Made by a program: the position numbers and the translations under genes
The notes under the pieces: generated by a model
Told to the model about the DNA's origin: nothing
The model's input: the letters and a program-made list of their open reading frames with translations, nothing else
Databases searched by the model: none
Assembly (NCBI GenBank): GCA_030765055.1
Contig: CM060958.1
Span: 110,476,127-110,540,126 of the forward strand
Reading direction: 5' to 3'
DNA: 64,000 nucleotides
Source of the DNA: Mantis religiosa
Lineage: Eukaryota; Arthropoda; Insecta; Mantodea; Mantidae
In this document: positions 54,241 through 64,000 of the stretch, piece by piece
Position numbering within the stretch: position 1 is the stretch's first letter
How the letters are laid out: every line of letters starts with the position of its first letter

Positions 54241-54439
54241 TCTATAGATGTAGGATTCCAGTTACGCCTACATGTGGGGATCTTGAAATTCAGGATACTT
54301 CATTTAAAACCTAACGGAGGACGCAAGGTTTTACCTCTCCTGTGACTTTGCTGGATTCCTAGAGTGCCAGCTCCCTTTGTGCGCAAGGGTTAGCGTATGC
54401 ACTCTACTCTGCAGTATTGCACAGACCACCACAAACGCT

Positions 54440-55290
54440 TGGCACTAGAGCAACGCATTGTCGGATGTAAAAGCTATTATAAACGGGAATCACTAAGCGT
54501 GTTCTCACAAACTCGTATATTCAAACGTTCCCTGGTGAAGTTCCTCTTTCCAGATTTACAATTCATGAGACTGTGAAAAAACTCCAAACCACAGGTTCTG
54601 TGGCAAACAGAAAACAAAAGTGTAAACTTACTGTTAATAGAGGAAAGGGGGAAAGGCGCATGTTTTGAACGTTCATCAACCAAACTCATCCCAAAATTAG
54701 CACAACAGGTGGGAATTTCGGAATCCTCTGCACAAAGAGCAACTAAATTAAAACTAAAACGATATAAGTATGCAGTCACCATAGAGAAAACATCACAAAT
54801 GCACTAACGTGAATAGCTTGTTTCCTCAGTGACCGACAGTTTAGTTGATGCACAACATCTGTTCTATTCCTAAGAGACGTGGTTCTACCTCACTGGCCGT
54901 GTCAACTCTCATAACAGTCGGTACTGGGCCTCTGAAAATCCACATCGCGTTCAAGAACTGCCTCATTATGATCGGTGTGCTGTCAGCGCTAGATGCATTA
55001 TCGCTCCAATATTCTACGAAAATAACGGTAGCGAAATAATATTCTGACCGATTTTATCATGATTGACAGAAGAGATATCCTATGGGTGGTTTCAACAAGA
55101 TTCTGTTACTGTCCATACAGCAGAGGAGTCCATGAAGAAAATGAGGGAGGTGTTTGATTATAGAGTGAGTACACTAGGCAATAATGAAAATTTTTCGGGC
55201 TTAAAAATGGTTAATTTACATGTATTTGCGTCTGCTGAATTAAAAAATCACCATAAAAATGATAGATTAGCTCTTGATTTGAAGATAAAG
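54440..55290 (+). pseudogene. DDE transposase relic (Tc1-like family)
   Basis: Plus-strand pieces in several frames read FPGEVPLSRFTIHETVKKLQ and TTGSVANRKQKCKLTVN (N-terminal helix-turn-helix). HPKISTTGG and GISESSAQRATKLKL-like pieces follow, then RYWASENPHRVQELPHYDRC, and SYGWFQQDSVTVHTAEESM with the second catalytic Asp, ending MREVFDYRV. The order matches a family of insect DDE transposases. The third acidic residue region is missing. Element ends not found. Confidence 0.75.
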
Positions 55291-55366
55291 TAACATTTCA
55301 TTTTTAGAGTGAAGCTTTTAAATTTGGGGAATTTTTTGGGCGAGAGTTGGCACACCTGTCAAATAA

Positions 55367-55843
55367 CGAAACCCAATCAGAGAGAAATTTTGGAAATTAA
55401 GTGATGCAAAAGTTAAGGAAGGCATTTTTGTCGGACCACAAATAAGAAATCTTGTGAAGGATCTTATATTTGACCAAGTTTTGGAGCTGAAAGAAAAGGA
55501 AGCTTGGGAAGCCTTCAAGGTGGTTGTTCATGGGCTTTTACGCAACAAAAGAGATGACAACTACAAGCTCCTGCAAAAATACCGTAACCTTGGTTGCAAC
55601 ATGTCCCTTAAGATCCATTTTCTCAACTCCCACCTAGAGTTTTCCCCTCATTGTTGTGGAGCTCTTAGTGGTAAACATGGGGAGAGATTCCATCAGGACA
55701 TTTCTGTTATGGAACAAAGATATCAGGACCGTTGGAATGAATTAATGCTGGCGGATTACTGTTGGTCTTTGTATAGGGATTCTGCGGAACTCCATCACAA
55801 GAGGCAAGCTAAAAGACGACGAAGTCAATATGCCACCACATGA
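55367..55843 (+). CDS. Open partial frame of a repeat-associated arthropod protein
   Basis: Open from after a stop at 55364 to a stop at 55843, with no ATG near the start, so it is the 3' part of a longer frame. It reads FWKLSDAKVKEGIFVGPQIR, KEAWEAFKVVVHGLLRNKRD, MSLKIHFLNSHLEFSPHCCG, KHGERFHQDISVMEQRYQDR and MLADYCWSLYRD, then a basic tail (KRQAKRRRSQ). From memory, this pattern is common in arthropod repeat-associated proteins of unknown function. Relics of the same family are regions E1-E3. About 159 codons are intact. It could be a transposon accessory protein or a domesticated copy; neither is shown. Confidence 0.65.
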   Translation, partial: RNPIREKFWKLSDAKVKEGIFVGPQIRNLVKDLIFDQVLELKEKEAWEAFKVVVHGLLRNKRDDNYKLLQKYRNLGCNMSLKIHFLNSHLEFSPHCCGALSGKHGERFHQDISVMEQRYQDRWNELMLADYCWSLYRDSAELHHKRQAKRRRSQYATT

Positions 55844-55845
55844 TT

Positions 55846-56174
55846 CTCTTTAGACACAACTACCTGCGAAGTACTTTTATTGCAATTTAGAACTCTTAGC
55901 ATGTAATTACCAGTTAAAAAATCAAATGCACTTTCATTGTTGTTAGCATGTATGTAATTAAAATGTATCCTTTCCTCTCAATCCGTTAATATGTAATACT
56001 TCCACCGTGTATATCATAGAAACTAGATATAATAACAATTTTTCATTGTCATATTTGTTTTTCTGAACCCAAAATTAGTAGGAATTACCTCATGAAGTGC
56101 TCGAAGCATTCAAGAATTACTTTTTTTGTTCCCAGTGTTATTGCTGGTGTATGACCCTTTCGCTCCACCGATCC
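55846..56174. other. No recognisable gene
   Basis: AT-rich sequence after the 55367-55843 frame; nothing supported. Confidence 0.45.
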
Positions 56175-56184
56175 AACAGTTTGA

Positions 56185-56437
56185 AATAAAATGAAATGTG
56201 TAGTGTTTAACACCCACTTTTACTACATACAGCACCGCAGGCGGTGACACTGATGATACATGAGATGAACATGGAGCACCGGTGGAATGAGATGGCGGAG
56301 GAAACTGGAGCTCCCGGAGAAAACCCGCCCAGCGCCGTGTTGTCCACCACAAATCTCACTTTGCGTTCGCCTGGGATTGAACCTGGGGCGCCTTGGTGAG
56401 AGCCAAGCGGTCTAACCACCGAGCCACGGCGCGGCCA
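56185..56437 (-). mobile_element. tRNA-derived SINE, family C
   Basis: The minus-strand head has TGGCTCGGTGG (A-box) and GGTTCAATCCC (B-box). The body contains GTGGTGGACAACACGGCGC and CGGGTTTTCTCCGGGAGCTC, with an A/T-rich end at about 56185. The target duplication AACAGTTTGA lies at 56175-56184 and 56440-56449. Different from family A in head and body. Confidence 0.88.
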
Positions 56438-56688
56438 CTAACAGTTTGATTTTTACTTGTGAGTTAACCTGAAAGAGAAAGTTTACGAGTCCAGTCTTTC
56501 TATTGGAAGAACCAAAACAAAGTATTTTAAATGAAATCGGAAACATTACGTGGCCCAACGTAATTGTGTGACTCGGAACGAGTTCTATCTTTAGCCGAGG
56601 TGGAGATTTCTAGCATCTCCTTTAAGTGTTATACATGCTTTACATGCGAATAAATACGTAAGATATGAAGCAATTAACAGTGAAGCAA
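56438..56688. other. No recognisable gene
   Basis: Nothing supported. Confidence 0.45.
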
Positions 56689-56689
56689 A

Positions 56690-57735
56690 CGAATATATAA
56701 AAATATAACAATTTGTAGCTTAAAACTTCACTTATCTTATAAGAAATGATTTTCTTATAAATTGCCCGGGATCGCGATTTCATGTAAAACTTTTACATAC
56801 CGCAAGCGAAGCTGTTGTCATCGTTACGAATGCTACATGCTAATATGTTCTTGTTAGTACTACCAAAATCTGAAAATAAAACAAATTTAGAAACAGAATG
56901 GACTACCGGTATTTCAAAATTCGTTACGCGATGTTTGTTTTTTAAAATAAATATATTTTCCCAAGGCATTAAATCTATCGACAATTTAATGCTCTAACAA
57001 TTTAACCTCTGAATTTATTTCATGGTTAAATGACCAATTATTAATGCTTTTAATAAAGACTTCCTAAATAAAAAATTGAAAAATTCAAATATCAAAAAGC
57101 TGTTAATGATATTTTTACCCTTAAAAATTACTTACCATCCTTGGGTTAATAAACATTTTCAAAATAAATATAGTATTAAAAATTTATTGCAGTTCTCTAA
57201 AAAAATATAAAATTCCTAATATAAAATATGGTATTTATCAGTTTACTTGTTTCGATTGTGATAAAGTTTGTATTGGAAAGACAAGACGTAATTTGGAAAC
57301 CAGAACGAAAGAAAATTTTCCCAACATTAAGTTTAAACAGACTGATAAATCGGCCGTAGCAGATCATTTTTGGTCATTCAACCATGAAATAAATCCAGAA
57401 GTTAAATTATTAAAACAATGTAACTGTCCGATAAATTTAATAGTTAAGGAAAATATATTTATTTTGAAAAACAAATATCGCGCAATGAATTTTGTAATAC
57501 TGGGAGTCGATTCTGTTTTTAAATTTGCTTCATTTTCAGATTTTGGTAATACTAACAAGAACATTAAAATCTAGCGTTCATAACGATGATAACAGCTTAG
57601 TTTCCGGCTGAGGATATTAAAAGTTTACATGAAATCGTGATCCCGGACAATTTATAGGAAAATCATCATCATTTCTTATAAGATAAGTGAAGCTTTAAGT
57701 TACAAATTGTTATATTTGTATATATTTACGTGTGA
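56690..57735 (+). mobile_element. Penelope-like element fragment with inverted arms
   Basis: The plus-strand centre reads YGIYQFTCFDCDKVCIGKTR (57225-57285), then RNLETRTKENFPNIKFKQTD and ADHFWSFNHEINPEVKLLKQ. This is the GIY-YIG-type endonuclease end of Penelope-like retroelements. An inverted copy of the last about 365 bp (57370-57735) lies upstream at 56690-57045, where the minus strand reads ENIFILKNKHRVTNFEIPVV. Penelope elements are known for inverted or partial repeats of this kind. RT is absent, so it is 5'-truncated. Confidence 0.8.
57293..57574 (+). pseudogene. GIY-YIG endonuclease C-terminal part (Penelope-like)
   Basis: The open frame 57293-57574 continues the upstream GIYQ..CIGKTR in the same or a nearby frame. 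It contains the helical segments after the GIY-YIG core, including KENIFILKNKYRAMNFVILG. The N-terminal RT is missing; a stop lies near 57210. Not functional alone. Confidence 0.7.
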
Positions 57736-57739
57736 AGCT

Positions 57740-58375
57740 TATCTAGGAGCAAAGCCTACTGTGGCACCCCAATCGCCACCGTTAGGTTTTAGATGAATAA
57801 ACCTGTAATATTTTCAATTAATATTATATGTAGTACCAGCGCTGCTCAACTGCAAGCAATTAAGGGAAAGGTGAATCATTTTCTGTGACCGAATGACCTA
57901 CTTATGCGTGGTTACTAAGTTCCAGTGACGACACTGCGGCGTCATTCTTTCGTACAGGTAATGAAGGGTATACACATTCAGCCGCCTCTGGCTACTAGGC
58001 ATATCTCGTAGCCTGGGCCATTGATGGGAGAAAATGGTATATGTAGGAGAAGGGAGCATATGTTCTAGATTTGACCACCCCTGCTTAATGATAAAACGAT
58101 AGAGACTACAACTAGTGTTCGGGGCTCATTTGTTTCATTCACCTTTATGATCCATGATTTGTTTCGAAGCTTTCTAGTGTCCAACGGCCATTCTGCGAAG
58201 GATAATTGCATGTATAATTTCTGATAGAATTCTGTAACGAGAGGGGAACAGAGAATGAGAGGGAGGGAAAGAGAGCATTCGGATTTCCATTATAGACATT
58301 TTGACAATGCCCAATAGAAGCTATAACACTCATGTCGATTATTAAGGAACCTTAATTTAAGATGATACTTTCTAT
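57740..58375. other. No recognisable gene
   Basis: Nothing supported. Confidence 0.45.
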
Positions 58376-58830
58376 TTAAGTTAATTGATGGGAATTATTC
58401 CCTTTTTACAGTAGCCTTTATAGGTTAAGGTACTGGATTCATAGTCGATGTAAACATTTCATTGCCAAGGCCGGTATTTGAACCACGGATCTACTGGTTT
58501 CCGTACAGTCGCTCTTACCCATTGAGCTACCATGGCCAATTTGCCTTCATGACATTTAATTCTCCAATTGACTCATATTCTCCCGGTAAACCCCTAGTGG
58601 CTCTCGCATCCGAGATACACCGTCTGTGACGACTTACTATTGTAGGTACTCGAGACCAAGGCTTATTGATTTAACTATTATTATTTATGTTAATTGATGG
58701 CAATTATTCATTTCTTCACACTAGCTGTATACAGGCTAAGGTATTGGATTGATAGAGTCAACATCAAAAATTCATTGCAAAGGCCGGGATTTGAACAACG
58801 GATCTCCTGGTTTCCGTCCAGAAGCAGTAC
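58376..58830 (-). mobile_element. Two direct copies of family T
   Basis: 58376-58600 and 58685-58830 both run from TTAATTGATGG.AATTATTC through an arm-like region to a minus-strand tRNA-like core (GTGGTTCAAATACCGGCC, then TAGCTCAATGG in the first). The second copy stops inside the core. They lie in tandem, about 309 bp apart, and are more diverged than the other T copies. Confidence 0.65.
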
Positions 58831-58831
58831 A

Positions 58832-59944
58832 GTAGCAGTATTACATCACATACACAATCACAATCTACCGAGGTCGATGATTACAACAACAGCGTTCTGA
58901 TTACACCTGTTTACAACATCAGCTGTTTACTCTTACTGCTCCGTTTCCTTCCTGGCGAGTCGTCGCCTTCTTAAATATCTCATTGATAAATTCGAGAGGT
59001 TTCTGGAACAAACAAGAAATCGACTGTCCTCTGTCAATCAAGATAACACTATAATTTTCTAAACGGGAAACTTTATCCGTGCCGGCAAGACCTTTATCTC
59101 GCGCTATCTTTAACTGCTTATGCAAGCTCTTTATTACCACAGTGTCTGCCTATCAGTTCCTTTGTGTAAATATGCCGTGCGAAATCAGTCGTACGTCAAT
59201 ATTTTAAACCTGTCACTTAAAATAGAAATATTTCAATTTGATCTCACTTATTTTGTATCCCTTCAGATTCCTCACAATGTAACTTCATTACAAACCAGAA
59301 AATTTGCTTAACATGTTCTAGAAATGAAAAATAAATTATTGTTACAATATGTACAAAGCTTTTATCCAAGTCTAAACAAGAGCATATCTCTAGTACATAG
59401 TCTTATGTGTCAATTTAGTTATATTTCCTTTCGGTTATAACATTATTTATTACCTCTAGATTGGAACCAGTCACTTTATAGCGTCCAGTGTCTCTTTTTG
59501 CGAGTAACTGATCCTGTATCTCGGAAATGTTTGATGCACCTATTGGTTTTAAAAGACATAAAGATACTAACATTAATAGACATTTTAATTAAGCGTAAGA
59601 ATGACAAAAAGTTTATATCGTATACTGATAAAACGTAAGACGTTTATGTTGCAAACAAAAGTATATCAATTTGACGGTACATGGACACTTTTGACAACAT
59701 TACGCTCCGAGGGACTTATCTGAATGCCGGATAGCGTTGCATAAACTTCTGTATGCACGGTTTTAATTATATTGATATGTCGCACCAATTTTAATGCCGG
59801 TACGAAAGTAGCATTCAACCATGAAGACGCAGTGCTGTGTGTTCATATACAGGGGAAGCTGGTTGTATTAGTTATTAGCACAACCACACTTAGAGCGCTG
59901 TGCTTTGCTTACTGTTTCGCAAAAAATTACCGCCTCATCTCCGT
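58832..59944. other. No recognisable gene
   Basis: Short frames only; nothing supported. Confidence 0.45.
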
Positions 59945-59945
59945 A

Positions 59946-60196
59946 TTTTTTTTCTTTTCTTTTCGTAATTTATGTCCTCCAACATTGAGTCATAACGGAG
60001 GGTGAATGAATTGGGTGAAATGATGCTCAAAAGATTCCAGGGTCCATGGAGCTTAGAATTACCCGAAATTCATCATGAAGGATAAGGGAAAACCCCGGAA
60101 AGACCTTATCCAGGTAACTCACCTTGACCGAGATTCTAACTCGGGACCTCTTGAACGCGAGGCAGACATGCTACCATCTACGTTACAGAGGCGGGC
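59946..60196 (-). mobile_element. tRNA-derived SINE, family A, copy 4
   Basis: Same head and body as the other A copies. The tail at the left is TTTTTTTTCTTTTCTTTTCG. The flanks CTCATCTCCGTA and CTCTTCTCCACA suggest a decayed 12-bp target duplication. The B-box is damaged (GAGTTAGAATC). Confidence 0.88.
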
Positions 60197-60197
60197 C

Positions 60198-61086
60198 TCT
60201 TCTCCACAGAGGGCACTATGATTTCAAGATACTCACACTAGTCAACTATGACGTCATACTTGCTCAGCCAGAGGGCGGGAAATAACGAATAAAAATGAAT
60301 ACCATGTATATGCTAAAGGGCATATTTTTGCAGACTAAATGTATTAAATTTGGTTGCTAGCTTTGTCTTCTTTCATAAAAGTAATATGTTTCTGTTAGTG
60401 TCTAAATTTCAACTTTCGCTGCATGCATACACAAAGTTGTGCTGTTCATGCTCTCACAAGTTTCTTTAAATTTCTGAAGTGGCAACACAAGATGTGCTTA
60501 GTTGAAAGACTCAGTAAGTTGTTATTTCAACTACGTCACCGTCTGCTTGCATCTCATTAGAACTGGAAGCAAGTAGAAAACGTCTCTCAAAGGCTTTGCT
60601 AGTTTTTAAGTTCGTTTTAAGATGGCTGGGAGTGCATATACGGGAATCAGATATGTACATCTATCCTCATAATATATTACAGCCGCAGCTAGATCGTATG
60701 AAGGTGCATTAAATTACTGTTTGATATACATACTACTTACTTGTACACGAGAGCAAAACTAGAAGTAATTCGGGTATAATGCCGCATGATTTTAAATGTC
60801 TGTGCTTAAGGTATATATCCTGAAGTATTTCATTTTGTCCTTGTGACAATGTTCCCCTTTTCTGTAGTTTTTAATATTTGACAAAAACATTTTATTTTCA
60901 ATATTTTCAGCTAACCACTTTTATCTGATTAAAATGTTCAAGCAGGTTTGTTAACATTTGATGTGAGAAATGATAGGGAAAAGCAGGGGAAAGAGTTTTG
61001 ACCTTCTCCACCATATACCTACTGCTGGAAATAAGGGCTTCGAGATTCCTGAAGAAACAGATAATTTTTAACAAAATGTATGTATG
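60198..61086. other. No recognisable gene
   Basis: Nothing supported. Confidence 0.45.
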
Positions 61087-61088
61087 CG

Positions 61089-61324
61089 TTTTTTGTGTAA
61101 TTTTACGTCCTCCAACGTTAAGTCATATCGGACGATGAATGGAACGGGTGAAATGATGCTCAAATGAGCCCAGGGTCCATAAAGCCTAGAGTTCATTCGT
61201 CTATTAGGATAAGGGAAAAAACCCTGAAAAAACATTATCCAGGCAACTCACCCTGACCGAGATTCGAACTCGGGTCCTCTTGAACGTGGAGCAGACACTA
61301 TATCACCATGCTACCGAGGCGGGC
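61089..61324 (-). mobile_element. tRNA-derived SINE, family A, copy 5
   Basis: Flanked by ATGTATGCG (61080-61088) and ATGTGTGCG (61325-61333), one mismatch. It carries a small deletion of the TACCCGA block and a changed head (GTGATATAGTGTC in place of GTGGTAGCGTGTC). Confidence 0.9.
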
Positions 61325-61671
61325 ATGTGTGCGTGTAGGTCGGTTGAAAGACAACCATTGTATTTACGTTCTTTGTCTTCCAAGAACACGAAGATTTTGA
61401 AGAAAATCCTTCTTGAAAAGTTTTTCAAATAACTTCATTTTGTCAAAAACTGTCTGAAGCTTTTAATTTAAATTCAATACGTCTAAGATACTTTCTGTAA
61501 AAATCGAATATAAATGTAGAGGTTTCTGGAAATATCTTTCTGCAAAACCTCCTAAACTAGGAGAAGACAGGTAGTGCCGGTGTGACGACAGCTCCGTTAG
61601 CTCTAACCGCCAAATTTGCTCCCGAACATAAGGCAGGTTAGCGTGTGACGTCACAGCACTGGAGGTAGGGA

Positions 61672-62316
61672 ATAGTTCGTGTTGATGGGATGGTGTTTAA
61701 GGGCGCTCGACTGCTGGGTCATCAGAGCCCTTAAAAACAATTGACTTATAAAAACGACTAAAAAAATTCTAAAACACTAAAAGACCATAAGACAAAGATA
61801 CTCATGATAAATCACCCACATAACCATGAGGCAAGGACTAAAATCTTAAGAACATAAAATCAGAAAAAGTTAAAAAAGACTAAAAAGTCCCAACTGCTTG
61901 CGATGTGGCAAGGACTACAACGGAAGTTAAAAAAATAAAAATGTTTAAAAAGGTTAAAATACCGAATGTCCTTCGGTCTAAATTCTAAAATTTACATCTA
62001 AAACGAACGCTAAAACCTTGCCCACCGCCGCCTCGTCACCCGCGAGAGTGTCCGCCAAATTATCCGGCAGCTGGAGAGACCTGCGCAGACGTTCTAGTCT
62101 AAAAATATGTGTCGTACCGACAGTTCCGAACCGCACAGCGGGCAAACTGGAATGGGGTTCCGATTCAATAAAATAACTGTGGGTAAAATAACAGTGTCCA
62201 ATGCGTAACCAAGCCAGGGTTATTTTCTGCGACAGGAGGATAAACAACAGGAGGTCGCCCAAGGAATCGGGAGCTCCTTCATCGATTTCAGCTTGTTGCC
62301 ACGCAGAGCAGGCCAC
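61672..62316 (-). mobile_element. LINE 3' end with RNase H C-terminal frame
   Basis: The minus frame 62316-61978 reads SLGDLLLFILLSQKITLAWL, then RIGHCYFTHSYFIESEPHSS and RLRRSLQLPDNLADTLAGDE. The LARLRIGHTRLTHS-like motif followed by a zinc-type C-terminal end is the mark of the terminal segment of jockey/I/R1-group ORF2. The Cys and His residues of that zinc motif (C..C..TVEHIL..C) are mostly replaced. The A-rich untranslated region (61735-61975, plus-strand reading) ends near 61690 in GTCGAGCGCCCTTAAACACC, a familiar end of such LINEs. 5'-truncated. Confidence 0.75.
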
Positions 62317-62331
62317 TCATCACGCCGGACG

Positions 62332-62706
62332 TTACTGGAGGAACCTCGGGCCGACTGCCGAGCCCCTACCGTAGGGGAGTTGTTCGGATTGGGTTGGACT
62401 CGAGAGGATAGTGGTTCCCGATACCTGTGGGGATCGGGTATGTCTTAGGACGGGGTTGAGGGAAGCTATATATTCCCGCGTATTAGCCTGCATAGCTAGT
62501 AGAAGGTGTGCTAGGTCACCAGGCGGCCCTACAGAGGTTGATCGGTAGCTTTCCCCTTTGGCGTTGGCGCGCGTAAGTGGCATATCCACTTCCAGCCCGT
62601 CTTTTGTTTTCAGACCAGATGGGGGGTCCTTCTGGTCTCTAGGTCTTACCCTATGGAAAGCCGGGCACCCTTCGGGGACAGCTTGAGAGGAGGTGTCGAT
62701 CTTCAC
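62332..62706 (-). pseudogene. Open frame of an unidentified element protein
   Basis: 124 codons, containing GLKTKDGLEVDMPLTRANAK and GPPGDLAHLLLAMQANTREY. A fragment of the same DNA family sits inside the retrotransposon at 27972-28248, so this is a repeat and not a host gene. The helical pattern after PGDLAHLLLAMQ recalls Gag or ORF1 proteins, but I do not recognise it. It is next to, and separate in frame from, the LINE end downstream. Confidence 0.5.
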
Positions 62707-62739
62707 TTATTGTGGAGTGCGCTGGTAGATTACCCTCAA

Positions 62740-63455
62740 CTTACATCTTGGGTGTTGTATTATTAATGCTGACTGTTGTAATTGCATAATAGGTCACAGT
62801 TTATAAACAATTTCATTTTGGCTCTGTGCTATGAGAAAATATATAAAACTCGTAGTTTATCTGAAGGTGAGGCATATTATAAAGCAAAGCAATTTTCTGT
62901 GCAAATTAGAGGAGACCCATTCAAAACAAAATTACGTGGACATTTTTCGACAATTTTTTTCATTTTTCTTTAACTAATGTATCAATATCAGGACATAATG
63001 TCTCGGAAATTTGTAATCGAAGGCTGCATGTTAGATTGTGATCCGACAGGTACTCTGGGGTATGGACTTAGCTAATTTCATAACAGAATAAAAATTGTTT
63101 GCACACATATATCGAACCAAACATACACAATGTCCGTGCGGCAAATGAATATAACCTGGTAAATTGTTTTGGGGGATATTATTGTAAAAATCGGCCAAGT
63201 CTTTTTTGTGTGTGTATTTGTCCTTCAATAAATCGACACAATGTAAATTAAACAGATCCATTTGGTACGTGGCAGCTACATTGTTGTCATCGAGTATGCT
63301 ACATCTGACTGGTCTCTCAGATTCTGTACTCACAGCGTCATTTATATAGCCAACTGGTACTTCATGCCTCTTGCCTGACGCCACACGCAGTGCAGGCCTC
63401 GCTCCCGGCTGAAATTTCACAACTTTCGAAGCTGTCTTCCTCTGTCCTGAACATT
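62740..63455 (-). mobile_element. hAT-derived repeat, copy c, with TATA-like leader
   Basis: On the minus strand the leader (about 63455-63305) contains AGAGGAAGACAG, AGCCGGGAGCGAGGC, GTGTGGCGTCA and CTATATAAATGACGCTGTG. A frame through 63420-63031 then reads MDLFNLHCVDLLKDKYTHKK, DLADFYNNIPQ, HLPHGHCVCLVRYMCANNFY and SVMKLAKS. The CLVRYMCANNFYSVMK stretch corresponds to the FGSTYLCEQTFSVMK motif of hAT C-termini. The 3' part continues to about 62740 as in copy a. Confidence 0.68.
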
Positions 63456-63459
63456 AAGT

Positions 63460-64000
63460 CTGTGATGTCGCCCTCTCCGTAGCTGACTCACACGTGGTAA
63501 ACATATTGCTACCACTAGATGAAATGTGCAAACCCTTAGGCCCTAATTCACTTAAGGATAAACATAGTTCCAGGTTGCGGTATCGGCAGTTAATGAACTG
63601 ACTCAATGATACCCCTTTGACAAAATAAGCTTTAATATAACTTCATACAATTTGACAGAAATGAAACTCCAACATAGGGAAACAGATAGCGCATGAGCTC
63701 ACATTCAGTATCAAATACATTAAAAGTTTTACATGAAATACTGACATGAAACCACAATCTCAAATTGAAAGATTTCCCACTAGAAATGGAGAAACAGAGC
63801 GGCGCTGGCTGGTAAGCGCACTCAATAAGAACAAAGCATCCCCAGTATGCGATAAAAAGGGCAAGGTCTTTACCAAAACCAAAACCTTAATTGCACAAAA
63901 CATGTGAGGGTAATGTAAACAGTTAAAGTTCCCCTGTTTAACCTGATAAATATATCAAACCTAGCTAGCACCACCGCATCAAATCCACAAACTTGGAAGG
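63460..64000. other. No recognisable gene
   Basis: Nothing supported up to the window end. Confidence 0.45.

Overview
The window reads as a piece of a large, AT-rich, repeat-saturated insect nuclear genome. The evidence is the content: at least twelve copies of Tc1/mariner-type elements from several lineages, a Ty3/gypsy-type LTR retrotransposon family, jockey-like LINE fragments, a Penelope-like element, piggyBac-like and hAT-like transposase relics, and three families of tRNA-derived short repeats. I infer a big-genome insect, possibly a cockroach or another polyneopteran, but nothing here fixes the species. No cellular host gene is recognised. Nearly every long reading frame belongs to a mobile element, and most are broken.

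Layout. 1-8.4 kb: mostly anonymous, with a LINE-like 3' end (1.06-1.28 kb), a tRNA-derived SINE abutting a 567-bp perfect (ATT)n array, and an unknown coding-like repeat (5.2-6.1 kb). 8.4-16.1 kb: a run of mariner copies, including one internally deleted with 94-bp inverted ends, one split by a LINE-like 3' end, one with an internal tandem duplication and one converted to a fold-back. 16.3-23.5 kb: a hAT-derived repeat with its own TATA-like leader, an inverted-repeat element built around a tRNA-like core, a SINE with a 14-bp target duplication, a MITE candidate, DDE transposase and LINE fragments, and a solo LTR inside a 148-bp tandem repeat.

23.9-44.9 kb is a segmental duplication. The order mariner D, region E, piggyBac-like region A, mariner B, region C, LINE fragment occurs as three units of differing completeness. 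The first unit is split by a 5.9-kb gypsy-type retrotransposon (25888-31788, minus strand) with degraded gag, protease, RT, RNase H and integrase. That retrotransposon carries its own nested insertion.

45-64 kb: a DDE transposase fragment, then a young 2.35-kb deletion derivative of the same retrotransposon family (46805-49151). Its two 572-bp LTRs are identical by eye, it has a perfect 4-bp target duplication, and it has one open chimeric frame. A second hAT-derived repeat, a complete-ended mariner (52649-53922), a DDE transposase followed by an open frame of a repeat-associated protein (55367-55843), a Penelope-like element with inverted arms, more SINEs, a LINE 3' end and the third hAT-derived repeat follow.

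How the parts relate: autonomous-type coding (RT, integrase, DDE transposase) is almost all dead here. The youngest-looking pieces are non-autonomous: the 46.8-49.2 kb retrotransposon derivative and the SINEs with clean target duplications.
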